From positions 1 to 64,000 of the forward strand of contig JAJPIP010000009.1 in assembly GCA_021324655.1 (NCBI GenBank): a stretch of 64,000 nt of DNA. Direction: 5' to 3'. The DNA is from Pseudomonadota bacterium. Lineage in GTDB: Bacteria; Chloroflexota; UBA5177. Shown here piece by piece: positions 42,063 through 51,100 of the stretch. Under the pieces are notes generated by a model, which had not been told where the DNA came from, ran no database searches, and worked only from the letters and a program-made list of their open reading frames with translations. The number at the start of each line of letters is the position of its first letter. Position 1 is the first letter of the stretch. A program made the translations under genes and the position numbers.

Positions 42063-42572
42063 CTAGCGCTTGATCAGGCGCGGAAGCGTGCGTCCGGCAG
42101 CGATGGCAGCTGCCGCCAGGAGCGACAGGGGAGCCAGCGGGCTGGACGGGTTGCCGCCGGCGCCACCGCCGGTCGTCGGCAATTGCGTGGGCGCACCACC
42201 CGCAATCGTGTGGCCGGACGTGCCGCCGTGACTGGTCGTCGACACGAACGTGCCGCCACCACCCGGATGCTGTGAGGATTTCACCGTCGGAATCGGCGTC
42301 GCCGTTGCGCTCTTAGACGGCTTCGGCGTCGACGTCGGCGCCGGCGGAGTAGCCGTCGGCGGGACCGCGGTGGCGGTCGGACTCGGAGCTACCGTCGCAG
42401 TTGGAGACGGCGGTCCCGGCGGTGTCCCGACCGGAGTTGGGATGAAGGTCGGCGGCGGTGGAGGGGGCGTGCCGGTCGATGCGTACGAGTGAGATGAATG
42501 CATTACCCCGCTGACGGCGATCGCGCCGATCGCCACCGGTAATGCCAGACCTATTGAAATACTTCTCTTCAT
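42063..42572 (-). CDS. Secreted LPXTG-type surface protein with Pro/Thr-rich spacer
   Basis: A 169-residue protein. The ATG at 42572 has AAGGAG upstream and opens a signal peptide (KRSISIGLALPVAIGAIAV). The mature part is low-complexity Pro/Thr/Ser/Val (PTPVGTPPGPPSPTAT and similar), with no folded domain visible. At residues 131-135 LPTTG is followed by a Gly-rich stretch, a hydrophobic segment (LAPLSLLAAAAIAAG) and a basic tail (RLIKR), the standard sortase sorting signal. No sortase gene is in the window. It has its own promoter and a long structured leader. Confidence 0.72.
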   Translation of the reverse strand: MKRSISIGLALPVAIGAIAVSGVMHSSHSYASTGTPPPPPPTFIPTPVGTPPGPPSPTATVAPSPTATAVPPTATPPAPTSTPKPSKSATATPIPTVKSSQHPGGGGTFVSTTSHGGTSGHTIAGGAPTQLPTTGGGAGGNPSSPLAPLSLLAAAAIAAGRTLPRLIKR

Positions 42573-42604
42573 GCAGGACTCCTTGCGCGTGAATGTGCGT
42601 TCGG

Positions 42605-42760
42605 GTCGCCTGAATGCCGCCGTGACCGGCGACATCATTATCGCTGCGCGTTACGTCGATTCCTTCGGAATCGTCCGACCGGGCCTCACTCCGATCGGGG
42701 CCATAGCGGAAAGCCACCCCGCCTCAGGCTCTCTACATCACCCCTTTCGTACACGCAGCG
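42605..42760 (-). promoter_or_regulatory. Highly structured 5' leader of the LPXTG gene (candidate cis-regulatory RNA)
   Basis: The transcript from about 42785 to the ATG has 213 untranslated bases. A long-range stem pairs 42748-42760 with 42642-42655 (about 13 pairs with one bulge). Inside it are a hairpin at 42709-42733 (7 pairs), a stem pairing 42675-42680 with 42693-42698, and a perfect GATTCC-GAA-GGAATC hairpin (42658-42672). A further stem pairs 42605-42610 with 42628-42633 just before the ribosome site. Bases 42752-42757 could instead pair with 42586-42591, next to the AAGGAG. It matches no riboswitch class that I recognise. Confidence 0.55.
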
Positions 42761-42791
42761 CGGTAGTCATCGTTGTCGCCTCAGCACCCTC

Positions 42792-42820
42792 ATCTTACCT
42801 ACGGCCCAGAAGCCTGTCAA
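42792..42820 (-). promoter_or_regulatory. Near-consensus promoter of the LPXTG gene
   Basis: On the minus strand TTGACA (42815-42820), exactly 17 bases, then TAAGAT (42792-42797). Initiation is expected near 42785, about 213 bases before the start codon. Confidence 0.75.
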
Positions 42821-42850
42821 CGAAGTTTTCACGTATTCTTCACACTGCAT

Positions 42851-43729
42851 TCATTCTATCTTCATTCTAAACGGCCCGCAGATCTGTCGGAAGGCCGGCG
42901 AGCACCACAGACGGGCGTGCCGCACCGTCCGCGCCAACCATTCGCTGAAGGCCCGCGCAATCAGAAGATGCCGGGCCATGGCCCCATAAGTATGGGTTCC
43001 GTGTCCGAGAACCCGAATGATGATGACAGATGTGCCGCGCCGAAATGGACCGACGAAGTCACCGCGCGCTGCGGACAGAACCGAGGGCCGGATCGTTGGG
43101 CCAAGTCGGAACGCCGGAAGCCACTCGGTGAGGACGGCAGTGCCTGACGGCGGAGAAGAGCCGCCGGAGGTTCTGGTGATCTCCTGAAAGACGTTCCTCC
43201 GCTCGGTGCCCGCCGGCCACGGGAGAATAAACTCCTCGATATGCAATTCCTGACCGGCCGGGCGAATCGAGGCTATGGCACGTTCGACCTTCTCAATCAG
43301 ACGCTGCGTCTCCAGAACGCGCCGCAACTGGGCTCGCCGGAGACCGTGCGCAAACTGAGTACCAGGTGAATGGGGCGCGGTGAGCGAACTTAACGCATCA
43401 TTCACCGCCGCCTCATCCGCTGAATCGAGCACGATGTGATGGGTGCGCGCGTAACTCAGGACGAGGCGCTGTTCGATGAGGCGAAAAAGTGCCTGGCGGC
43501 GGAGAACGCCACACGCCGCGCGGCTCCCGGCGCGGCACCGCGCGCTGTCGCCCGCCGGATATGAGACAGCATTGACGGACTCGGCGAATGCGATGGATCG
43601 GTTGACGTCCGCCGCGGAAATGGCGCTCCCGTTCACCCTTGCAATGGGACCAGGCGGGACGACCGGGGTAGGGCCGCCGCAGGAGGAGACGAGAACAGCG
43701 AGGCAAATCAGAATCAAAAGTCGAGTCAG
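42851..43729 (-). CDS. SurA/PpiC-like lipoprotein, peptidyl-prolyl isomerase family
   Basis: A protein of about 292 residues. With the proposed CTG start at 43729 (GGAGAG five bases upstream) the N-terminus is TRLLILICLAVLVSSCGG, a lipoprotein signal with a basic residue and a lipobox (VSSC); the TTG at 43717 would remove the only positive charge. The next part matches the SurA N-terminal chaperone domain (IARVNGSAISAADVNRSI, ALFRLIEQRLVLSYA). The C-terminal third resembles a rotamase domain (ELHIEEFILPWPAG, GDFVGPFRRGTSVIIIRVL). It probably helps fold exported proteins outside the membrane. Confidence 0.75.
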   Translation of the reverse strand: MTRLLILICLAVLVSSCGGPTPVVPPGPIARVNGSAISAADVNRSIAFAESVNAVSYPAGDSARCRAGSRAACGVLRRQALFRLIEQRLVLSYARTHHIVLDSADEAAVNDALSSLTAPHSPGTQFAHGLRRAQLRRVLETQRLIEKVERAIASIRPAGQELHIEEFILPWPAGTERRNVFQEITRTSGGSSPPSGTAVLTEWLPAFRLGPTIRPSVLSAARGDFVGPFRRGTSVIIIRVLGHGTHTYGAMARHLLIARAFSEWLARTVRHARLWCSPAFRQICGPFRMKIE

Positions 43730-43756
43730 TACGGCTCTCCGGCGAGAAACTAGCGG

Positions 43757-43762
43757 ATTGTA
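43757..43762 (-). promoter_or_regulatory. TACAAT -10 box for the SurA-like lipoprotein
   Basis: On the minus strand TACAAT lies about 27 bases before the proposed CTG start at 43729, in the short gap after the adenylyltransferase stop. No -35 consensus is seen. Confidence 0.45.
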
Positions 43763-43768
43763 GTCGGT

Positions 43769-44254
43769 CTATGCGCGCAAGCGGCGGAGGAGCTCGGACG
43801 TGGACCGTCCGGGAATGTACGGCACGATGCGCACTTCTGCGCCGTACTCAAGCGCAGTGCGCGCCTCTACGGGGAAGTCAGGACTTGTCGGGTCGGCGGA
43901 GTAATCGCCTCCCTTGACGTAAATATCCGGGCGCACCTGGGCGACGACGTTGGTCGCCCGTTCGTCGTCGAAGATCGTGACGAAATCCACCGCGCATAGG
44001 GCCGCCAGGACTTCGGCTCGCTCGCCCTCGGGCGTGACAGGACGTCCGGGCCCCTTCAGCAGGCGCACCGATGCATCACTGTTGAGGGCGACGGCCAGCG
44101 CGTCGCCCATCGCGCGGGCCGCCTGCAGGTAGCGAACGTGGCCCACATGCAGGAGATCGAAGCATCCATTGGTGAGAACCAGTCTCTTACCCTCCCGACG
44201 CATCTGCGCGCTGCGACGGGCTAACTCCTGGTTGCTCACTCTCTTCGTCTGCAT
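43769..44254 (-). CDS. rfaE2: RfaE2/HldE C-terminal-like nucleotidyltransferase
   Basis: A 161-residue cytidylyltransferase-fold protein. The T/H-x-G-H motif is LTNGCFDLLHVGHVRYLQ, and LLKGPGRPVTPEGERAEVLAAL and the IYVKGGDYS segment are typical of the adenylyltransferase half of HldE, which makes ADP-heptose from heptose 1-phosphate and ATP. No heptose kinase or epimerase is nearby, so it may act on another sugar phosphate. The ATG at 44254 overlaps the upstream AI-2E family gene by 68 bases; a GTG at 44239 or an ATG at 44203 would shorten the overlap. Confidence 0.85.
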   Translation of the reverse strand: MQTKRVSNQELARRSAQMRREGKRLVLTNGCFDLLHVGHVRYLQAARAMGDALAVALNSDASVRLLKGPGRPVTPEGERAEVLAALCAVDFVTIFDDERATNVVAQVRPDIYVKGGDYSADPTSPDFPVEARTALEYGAEVRIVPYIPGRSTSELLRRLRA

Positions 44255-45365
44255 GTATCGGTATCTCAATGACTCCGCCGCCAAGGGTTCGTACCGGCTC
44301 GAATTCTACCGGAAGGTCAAACAATTTAGCGTACAGGTAGGAAAGGATAGCCTTGAGACTCGCCGCAATCGGCACCGCGACGATCAATCCCAGCACGCCG
44401 CCAATAATGCCGCCCGACGCCACGGCGAAGAGGACGACGACGGGATGCAGCCGGACGGCGCGTCCCAGTACGTTGGGAATGACGAGATAATCCTCAAGTT
44501 GCCGGAGAACCAGGTACATGAGGGCGATACAGCCCGCGTACCACACCTGACTCCAGCCAAACGGATTCGTCCCGTTGAAGTAGGCAACCGACACGGCGAG
44601 GGCGCCTGCGGTGATCGGTCCGACCCACGGCAGTAGCTCGAGCGCGCCGCTCAGCAGGCCAAGAAAGACGGAGCCGGGAACGCCCAGGATCGTCAGACCC
44701 GTCGTGGTCACGGTGGCGACCAGGAGAAAAAGGACGAGCTCGCCCCGAATGTATTGTTTCCAGGTGAGATTTATCTGGCGCCCGAGCGCGACCAATTCCG
44801 GACGGTAGGCGGGAGGAATGGCGCCTCGCATGCCCTGGGTCAAGCGAGGTCCGTCCATAAGGAGGTAAAAGGTGGCCACCAAGAACAGGAAGATCTTGAT
44901 GACCGTCTCGAATGCGCCGACGATGAGGTGGCTGGCGTTATGGGCATTGGACGCGTAGCCGCCCAGCGCCCCGAGAATCTGGGCGACGACGGCCGTGATG
45001 TCGATGCCGAGCGGCCGGGGCCCGACCGAAGCGATCAGGGCGTTTTCCAGCCGGGGGATGTCTTCGACGAAGAGCGTGCCCTGGAGGACAACCTGCGGGT
45101 AGAGGTAGCGCGACACGGCGAGAACGGCGATGGCGACCAGACCGTAGATGAGAGCCACTGACCAGAGCCGTGGGAGCTTGCCGTCGACGTTGAGATAGTT
45201 GACGACGGGCAGCAGCAGGTACGCAGCCAACAGGGCCCAGAGAAAGGGTGTGAGAATCTGCTGGACGTGAGCCAGGAATATGAGGCCAAGAATGACAAGC
45301 CCGACGACGATCGCGAGCTTGGCGCGACCGGACAGGTCGCCGTCGTCTGCATCGGCGGCCGGCAC
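44187..45365 (-). CDS. AI-2E family transporter
   Basis: A 392-residue membrane protein of the AI-2E/UPF0118 family with about seven to eight helices. Marks are the N-terminal TPFLWALLAAYLLLPVVNYL, FYLLMDGPRLTQGMRG, QYIRGELVLFLLVA, GALELLPWVGPITAGALAV and VLRQLEDYLVIPNVLGRAVR. Size is normal, unlike the paralogue at 35457-36998. The C-terminal tail of about 30 residues is hydrophilic. The GTG start has GAGGAAGGCG upstream and lies 11 bases after yebC. Transported substrate unknown; some relatives are Na+/H+ antiporters. Confidence 0.88.
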   Translation of the reverse strand: MPAADADDGDLSGRAKLAIVVGLVILGLIFLAHVQQILTPFLWALLAAYLLLPVVNYLNVDGKLPRLWSVALIYGLVAIAVLAVSRYLYPQVVLQGTLFVEDIPRLENALIASVGPRPLGIDITAVVAQILGALGGYASNAHNASHLIVGAFETVIKIFLFLVATFYLLMDGPRLTQGMRGAIPPAYRPELVALGRQINLTWKQYIRGELVLFLLVATVTTTGLTILGVPGSVFLGLLSGALELLPWVGPITAGALAVSVAYFNGTNPFGWSQVWYAGCIALMYLVLRQLEDYLVIPNVLGRAVRLHPVVVLFAVASGGIIGGVLGLIVAVPIAASLKAILSYLYAKLFDLPVEFEPVRTLGGGVIEIPIHADEESEQPGVSPSQRADASGG

Positions 45366-45376
45366 CGCCTTCCTCC

Positions 45377-46123
45377 TCAGGTCGCGATAGCGGTCGCGAC
45401 TTCGTCCGTTATCTCGGAGTTGGAATAGACGCTCTGCACATCGTCCAGCTCCTCGAGCCGTTCGATGAGCCGCATCGTCTGCTCCGCCGACGCTTCGTCC
45501 AGCGGGACCGACGTGGATGGGATCATCTCCGTCCCGCTTGCCAGGACATGGAGTCCGGCCGTCTCCAGCGCGTCGCGCACTGCCTCAACGTGGGCCGGAT
45601 CGGTGTACACCGCCAATTCGTCCTCGGCGACCTGCACATCATCCGCGCCGGCGTCGATCGCCAGCAGTGCGATCTCATCGGGGTCGCGGCCATCGAGGGC
45701 CACGGCTACTTCACCTTTTGGCTCGAAGATCCAGCGAACGGAGCCGGATTCTCCGAGGTTCCCCCCTCCGCGGTGGAAAACGCTGCGCACCTCGGCGGCC
45801 GTCCGATTGCGGTTGTCGGTCAGGGCCTGCACCAGAATGGCGACACCGTTCGGCCCATACCCTTCGTACGCAATCTCTTCATAGTTGACGCCCTCGCCCG
45901 CGCCTGCCCCCCGCTTGATGGCGCGGTCGATCGTATCCATCGGCATGTTCGCGTCACGCGCTCGTTGAATGGCGATGCGCAGCCGCGCGTTGGCCGCGGG
46001 ATCTGCCCCCTCACGGGCGGCCACGGCGATCTCCCTGCCCAGTTTGGTGAAGAGTTGACCGCGCTTGGCGTCGGCGGCGCCCTTCTGGCGCTTGATCTGT
46101 GCCCACTTGGAGTGGCCCGACAT
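45377..46123 (-). CDS. yebC: YebC/PmpR-family regulator (translation or transcription factor)
   Basis: A 248-residue YebC protein. The N-terminus MSGHSKWAQIKRQKGAADA is diagnostic, followed by ANMPMDTIDRAIKRG and the YEGYGPNGVAILVQALTDN domain. The family was described as transcription regulators, and recent work links members to ribosome rescue at proline stretches. The latter would suit this genome's many Pro-rich exported proteins, but that link is inference. The ATG at 46123 is preferred over 46135 because it begins the conserved sequence. Confidence 0.93.
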   Translation of the reverse strand: MSGHSKWAQIKRQKGAADAKRGQLFTKLGREIAVAAREGADPAANARLRIAIQRARDANMPMDTIDRAIKRGAGAGEGVNYEEIAYEGYGPNGVAILVQALTDNRNRTAAEVRSVFHRGGGNLGESGSVRWIFEPKGEVAVALDGRDPDEIALLAIDAGADDVQVAEDELAVYTDPAHVEAVRDALETAGLHVLASGTEMIPSTSVPLDEASAEQTMRLIERLEELDDVQSVYSNSEITDEVATAIAT

Positions 46124-46181
46124 CCTCAGCCTCACTCCCTTCTCTAATTGTTGACAGATTGACGGGCTATTCTATCACCCG

Positions 46182-47744
46182 TTATCCCACGGGAGTCGCC
46201 GTTGCCGCCGCCGTTGGCGTCGACGTGGGAGTTGGAGTGGGCGTCGTCGTTGGATGCGGGGAGGGCACCTTGATGACCACCGTGAGCACGTCCCCGGTGA
46301 GACGGCCGGCGGGGTCCCGCAGACGCCACCCGCTACGGTACGTCCCCGGCCTGGCCGGCGCGCGGAGAGTCGCCGTGATGAGCGCGGTGCGACAGGTCCT
46401 GGTGGAGGGAACCGGGATAGAGGCTGCGCCGAGCGCAGGGCCGGAGACGTGGTGAAGCGTCCACCCTGCACCCCATGACCTCGGCCCGGAGTTGAAGACA
46501 AGCCAGCTCTTGGTCGTCTCGCGGCCGGCTCTCACGATTGTTCCATCCGGCAGGGAGGTGTCGGCGACATACCGCAACCCGGTGACTGTAGCCGGTGTCG
46601 GTGTTGGCGAGGCGGGCGGGGAACCGACGCTGACGGTCTCGATTCCCGGCATCACCCCCTCGCTACTGAGCCACTGTCCCGAGTCGTCCCGCAGATCCCA
46701 CACGAGATAGTAGTCGCCCGCTGCGTGGGGCGCTCGCAGCGCGACCGTGAGTATCACGTGAGCGCCGGGTTGGACGCCGGAGGTAATGGGAGTCATGCCA
46801 TGCCCGAACGCGACCGTTGCAGAAGAGCCCTCGGGGATGCCGTTCCATGGCGTCGCCGAGAGCTTCAGCAGGTCGTATCCCAGCTGAAATTTGCCCCCCG
46901 GCCAGGGGGCTGTGCCGGTATTGGTGACGGCGACGCGCACCCTCACCCTGGAACCGGCGCGCCGGATCGCGGGGGGCGTGTCGCGATACACCGCGTCGTA
47001 CGCCGGGGGCAAGTCGTCGTGCGGGTGTTTCAGCTGCGGTAGAGGGCCCGGCGTGCGGCCGACTTCGCGCGGCGGGGGAAGGGAGACGCTGATCGGGCGC
47101 CACAACGGCACCCCGTTGGAGCCGTGCGGCGGGTGCGCGACGAGATAGAGAACACGCTCCTGGTAGGGAAAGCCGGCCGGATTGGTGACGGGCGTGCCGG
47201 CACGGTTGAAGCGGGGATTATTCGGATTGTTCGTCCAGCCCCAGCCGTTGTAGGCCCAGATGGCGTAGTACCAATCTTCGACGACTCCCGGATCGCCGGT
47301 CCCGATGGTCGGAGTGACCGACCACTTGTTCGCCAGGATTGCGGCGCCCTCGGCGATGTTGTAGGCCGCGTCGCTGGCAATCTCACTCTGTACGCTCGGC
47401 GCGACCGAGCCGGTTCTATTGCCGAATGCGCCCGCCATGCCCGATGTGATCTGCATGGCCCCGTACCCGAAGTCGGGGCTCACGAGGGGCCGGCCGTCGG
47501 GCCGAAACTGACGCCAACCGCTCTCGACCCAACCAATCGCCATCAGGATGGTCGCGGGAATGACCGTTACTCCCGTCGATGGCGCGATCTGCGGATATGA
47601 GTGAGGAAGAGCACCGTCCGCGGCAAGCTCGAAGGCAGCGGTGAGAGTCGGGGTGTCAGGTTGAGCGCAGGCCTCGACTCCCGTCGCCGTCGGCGTCAAC
47701 GAAGCGAGCACGAGCAGACCGGCGGCAATCGCGAACCGGGTCAT
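46182..47744 (-). CDS. Secreted lysozyme-like (transglycosylase) protein with NBR1-type Ig domains
   Basis: A 520-residue exported protein. The signal peptide is residues 1-24 (FAIAAGLLVLASLTPTATG). Residues 55-175 resemble a soluble lytic transglycosylase: the catalytic Glu is in AIGWVESGWRQF, followed by GYGAMQITSG and YAIWAYNGWGW. Two beta-sandwich repeats follow. The second (SLPDGTIVRAGRETTKSWLV, then NSGPRSWGAGW) is typical of the NBR1 Ig-like domain with its conserved Trp residues. The protein ends in a TPTPTPTSTPTAAATATP tail. It probably binds and cleaves peptidoglycan. Confidence 0.78.
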   Translation of the reverse strand: MTRFAIAAGLLVLASLTPTATGVEACAQPDTPTLTAAFELAADGALPHSYPQIAPSTGVTVIPATILMAIGWVESGWRQFRPDGRPLVSPDFGYGAMQITSGMAGAFGNRTGSVAPSVQSEIASDAAYNIAEGAAILANKWSVTPTIGTGDPGVVEDWYYAIWAYNGWGWTNNPNNPRFNRAGTPVTNPAGFPYQERVLYLVAHPPHGSNGVPLWRPISVSLPPPREVGRTPGPLPQLKHPHDDLPPAYDAVYRDTPPAIRRAGSRVRVRVAVTNTGTAPWPGGKFQLGYDLLKLSATPWNGIPEGSSATVAFGHGMTPITSGVQPGAHVILTVALRAPHAAGDYYLVWDLRDDSGQWLSSEGVMPGIETVSVGSPPASPTPTPATVTGLRYVADTSLPDGTIVRAGRETTKSWLVFNSGPRSWGAGWTLHHVSGPALGAASIPVPSTRTCRTALITATLRAPARPGTYRSGWRLRDPAGRLTGDVLTVVIKVPSPHPTTTPTPTPTSTPTAAATATPVG

Positions 47745-47750
47745 CAGGCG

Positions 47751-48089
47751 CTAGCGGATTCCGTTGAGGATGCCCGTCCCGACACCGAGTGCAATGACGC
47801 CGGTCCGGAGCCCGGGAGGCGTGCTCGCACCATCTCCTGGCGGCGAGCCCAAGCTGAGTTTCTTCGTCTTCTTTGCGTGCTTGCCCTTGCCGGGCGTCGC
47901 GTGCGGGGTGCTAGCCGGCGTGACGCGCGGTGTGACCGCGGGAGGCGTGGGCGCGCCCGGCGCTTTGGCGGGCGCCGACGTAACAACCGAGACCACGGCG
48001 AGAACGGCGAGGCCGAGGATGACCAGTCCGACGACCGTCGCGACGGCCCGTACGACCCCGCGTCGTCGATTAGGGCGCGGTCTCTGCAT
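47751..48089 (-). CDS. Single-pass membrane protein with Pro/Thr/Lys-rich domain
   Basis: A 112-residue protein: a basic head (RPRPNRRRG), one helix (VVGLVILGLAVLAVVSVV), then a Pro/Thr/Ala segment, a lysine cluster (KGKHAKKTKK) and a glycine-rich end. The topology suggests a membrane anchor with a flexible exterior tail. It lies 7 bases before the lysozyme-like gene in the same direction, so the two are probably co-transcribed. No family is recognised. Confidence 0.65.
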   Translation of the reverse strand: MQRPRPNRRRGVVRAVATVVGLVILGLAVLAVVSVVTSAPAKAPGAPTPPAVTPRVTPASTPHATPGKGKHAKKTKKLSLGSPPGDGASTPPGLRTGVIALGVGTGILNGIR

Positions 48090-48154
48090 CGTTCCCTCCC
48101 CGGCGTGGTCAGACGCGACAGTCTATCAGATGGTTCCTCACCGCTCGCGCCGTC

Positions 48155-48160
48155 TACAAT
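48155..48160 (+). promoter_or_regulatory. TACAAT -10 box for smc
   Basis: TACAAT ends 9 bases before the smc ATG, so initiation would fall within about three bases of the start codon. No ribosome site precedes the ATG, consistent with a leaderless smc mRNA. No -35 consensus is seen. Confidence 0.55.
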
Positions 48161-48169
48161 CGTCCGCTC

Positions 48170-51100
48170 ATGCCTTCCGCCCGCCGATCACTGCGCACTC
48201 TTGACCTGGCTGGGTTCAAGAGTTTTGCTCGCCCGACCCACCTGGAGATTCCTGACGGCATCACCGCGTTCGTGGGCGCCAACGGAAGCGGCAAGAGCAA
48301 CATCGTCGATGCCGTCCGGTGGTGTCTGGGGGAGCAGAGCGCGCGTGATTTGCGGACCGCCCGGGCCGAGGACGTGATCCATGCGGGTCCGCGTCGGGTG
48401 CTGGGCAGCGCCGAGGTTCGGCTGGGATTCGAGGGCAGCAGCGACCTATCGGTCGCTCGGCGTGTCTTCCGTAGCGGGGACAGCGAATATCTGCTTCAGG
48501 GAGAGCGGAGGCGCCTGCGCGACGTACACCAAGCATTGCGCGCCGCCGCCATCGACAATCCCAGATTTGTTGTCGTCAATCAGGGGATGGCGGACTTTCT
48601 CCTGGCCTCGAGTCCTGCCGAGCGCCGGGCGCTTCTCGAGCAGGCGGCCGGGCTCGCGGGTTACCGTCAGTCGCGCGATGAAGCCGTCCAGAAACTCGGA
48701 GCCGCCGAGCAGAACCTGGCCACGATCGAAATCGTGCTCGCCGAGCTGGAGCCGCGTGTTCGACTGCTGCGCCGTCAGGCTCGGGCGCTGGAAGAGAAGG
48801 CGGAGCTGGAGGTGCGGCTTCGACACGCGCTGCTGGGATGGCACGCTCGGCGGTGGAATGAGCTGACGACTCGACGGGAGCGCGTGGCGGTCGAAGTAGA
48901 CGTGGCGGCGACGGCACGTGATCAGGCAGCGCAGCAGCTGCGAGAGCTGGAGGATGCCACCGAGGAGGCGCTCGCTGAGGAAAGGCGCCACCGCGAGCAG
49001 CGGGAAGCGGCTATCGGCCGTCTGCATGCTCTGGAACGCGAGATTGACGTGCTTGGGCATGCGATCGACAGAGAACGGCGGGCCGGCGACGCAGCCGACG
49101 CCGCTCGGGTTCGTGCCAACGACCTTCTTGTCGGTCTGCGCGAACGGCTCGCCGCGAACGAATTGGAGGGCCGAGACGAAGCGCAGCGACTGCGGACCTT
49201 GCAATCAGAGTTGGCTGACGCCGAGGCGGCCGTTCCCGCCGCGGCCTCCCGAGCCCGGGACAGCCGGCTAGCGGTCGATCACGCGCGGCAGAAACTGGCT
49301 GGAATCAGTCTCGATGAGCAGCGGCTGGAGAGCGAGATCGGCGAGGCGCGAAGACGCGAAGCTCATCTACGGTCTGAGCTTAGTGCGCTGGAAAACCGGC
49401 AAGCCCGGGACTCCGCCGCGCGTTCCGCCGCCCGGGCGGAGCACGACGAGATCGCATCCCGACTCGCCACCCTCGAAAAGCAGCGCGCACAGAGGGCCGA
49501 AGCGTTGGACAGCGTCCGCGCGGCGCGTCGCCGGGCAAGTGAGGTCGTTGACCAGGCGGCGCGCTATCTCCAACGGGTTCAGAATCTGGAGCGGGCACTT
49601 CGGCAGAAGCGCGCGGATCTCGACCGCGATCTGTCGCGTGCGCGTTCGGCGGTGGAGCAGTTCCCGGAGCGCGTCCGAGCCGAGATGCTGGCGGCACTCG
49701 ACGTACCGCCCGGCTGGGAACGGGCGGTGGCTGCGGCCCTTGATGCCTGGTCGTCTGAGTTTCCGGACCTTCCCGACGGGTTTCACGCCTGGCGATCTGA
49801 ACTGGATACGCGGGCTGACGCCACGTGGGCGGATGAGATCACGGGTGGACGCCACCCGGCACTGGCCGCGACCCTGGTGGTTGATGACGATGCCGCGGCG
49901 GCAAGGGCATGGCAGGAGTTGGCCACTCGGCCCGCCTACACGGTCGGATCGCCGCCGCTCCAGGTGGTCTCTCGCCAGGGTGTCCGGTTCGGGGCCACCG
50001 GTCGCCACGAACCGGCCACCGTGGATCAGACCGCTCACCACCTGGAGGAGATCAACCGGATGAAGGAATGCCGGCGCCGGCGATCCCTGACCGATCGCCG
50101 GCTCTCACGCATCGCTTCACTTCTCGACTCCTCTGTCGCCTCGCTGGCGACCGCTCAGGCCGCCGCGGAGGACGAAGCGACTCGCGAGCAAGCCGTCCGT
50201 GATGAGGTGTCGGTCCTCGTGGAAGAGTGTGAGGCGGCAATGCGCCGACTGCAACGGCTATCCACTGAGGTCGAGGCGTACGATGCCGGCCTGGCCGAGT
50301 TGCGCACGCGGCATCGCGACGTGAAGGCAGAACTTGTTGCGGCGGATCGCGCGGTGCACGACTTATCCGCCCGTCTCGAGACGTGCCGGGCGCAGATGGC
50401 CGGCGAGACGAGAGCGGCCGCGGACCTGGACGCCCGGGCGGAGGAACACGGCCGGGAGGTGGCGGCATTGGAGCAGCGAATTCGAGGCCTGCGCACGGAG
50501 ATTGCGGCAGAGCATCGGGTCGCGCAGATGCGCGCCGAGGAGGCCCAGCATCTAGCCGATGAGATTGCGCGAACCCTCGCCGCATCACGCGAGGCGGAGG
50601 AACAACGGCGGCGCGCCGATGCGGCGCTGGGTACGGCGATCGACCGGCACGCGCGGCTGCAGGCGGTACTGGCGGAGAGGACGGCGGAAGTGGCCGCGCT
50701 CAACGCGGCGACTCGCTCTGTTCCCTCCCGGGAGCTTTTGGGCGAGGTGCGCGCGGTGTACGACGCCGCCGTCGCTCGCCACGAGACGGCTCGCGCCCGG
50801 TGGGATGAGGCCAGGCGGGCCGTGGAGCGGGCTGCAAAGGAGGTCATCGACGATCTACGGATGGAACCGGAGGATCTTCCGCCGGCGCCGGAAATGGCGG
50901 CCACCGAGCATGACATCCGCCGTCTTCGTGTCCGGCTTGCGCAGGCCGCGGAGGTCGATCCCGCTGCGGCAACCGAGTATGCGGAGCTGGAGCAGCGGCG
51001 TACGCATCTCTGCGGTGAGATCTCCGATCTGCGCGCAACAGCAGACGGACTCCGCGAAATCATGAACCGAGCGGATGCCGAGATGGCGACGCGCTTCGGC

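Noticed and set aside
42741-42790. Slight resemblance of the LPXTG leader start (GGGTGCTGAGG) to a TPP riboswitch
   Set aside because: The conserved CTGAGA and CTGATCTGG-type core elements are missing and the gene is not linked to thiamine.
46151-46156. TTGACA on the plus strand upstream of yebC
   Set aside because: No suitable -10 follows at the right spacing and no plus-strand gene starts nearby; likely chance.
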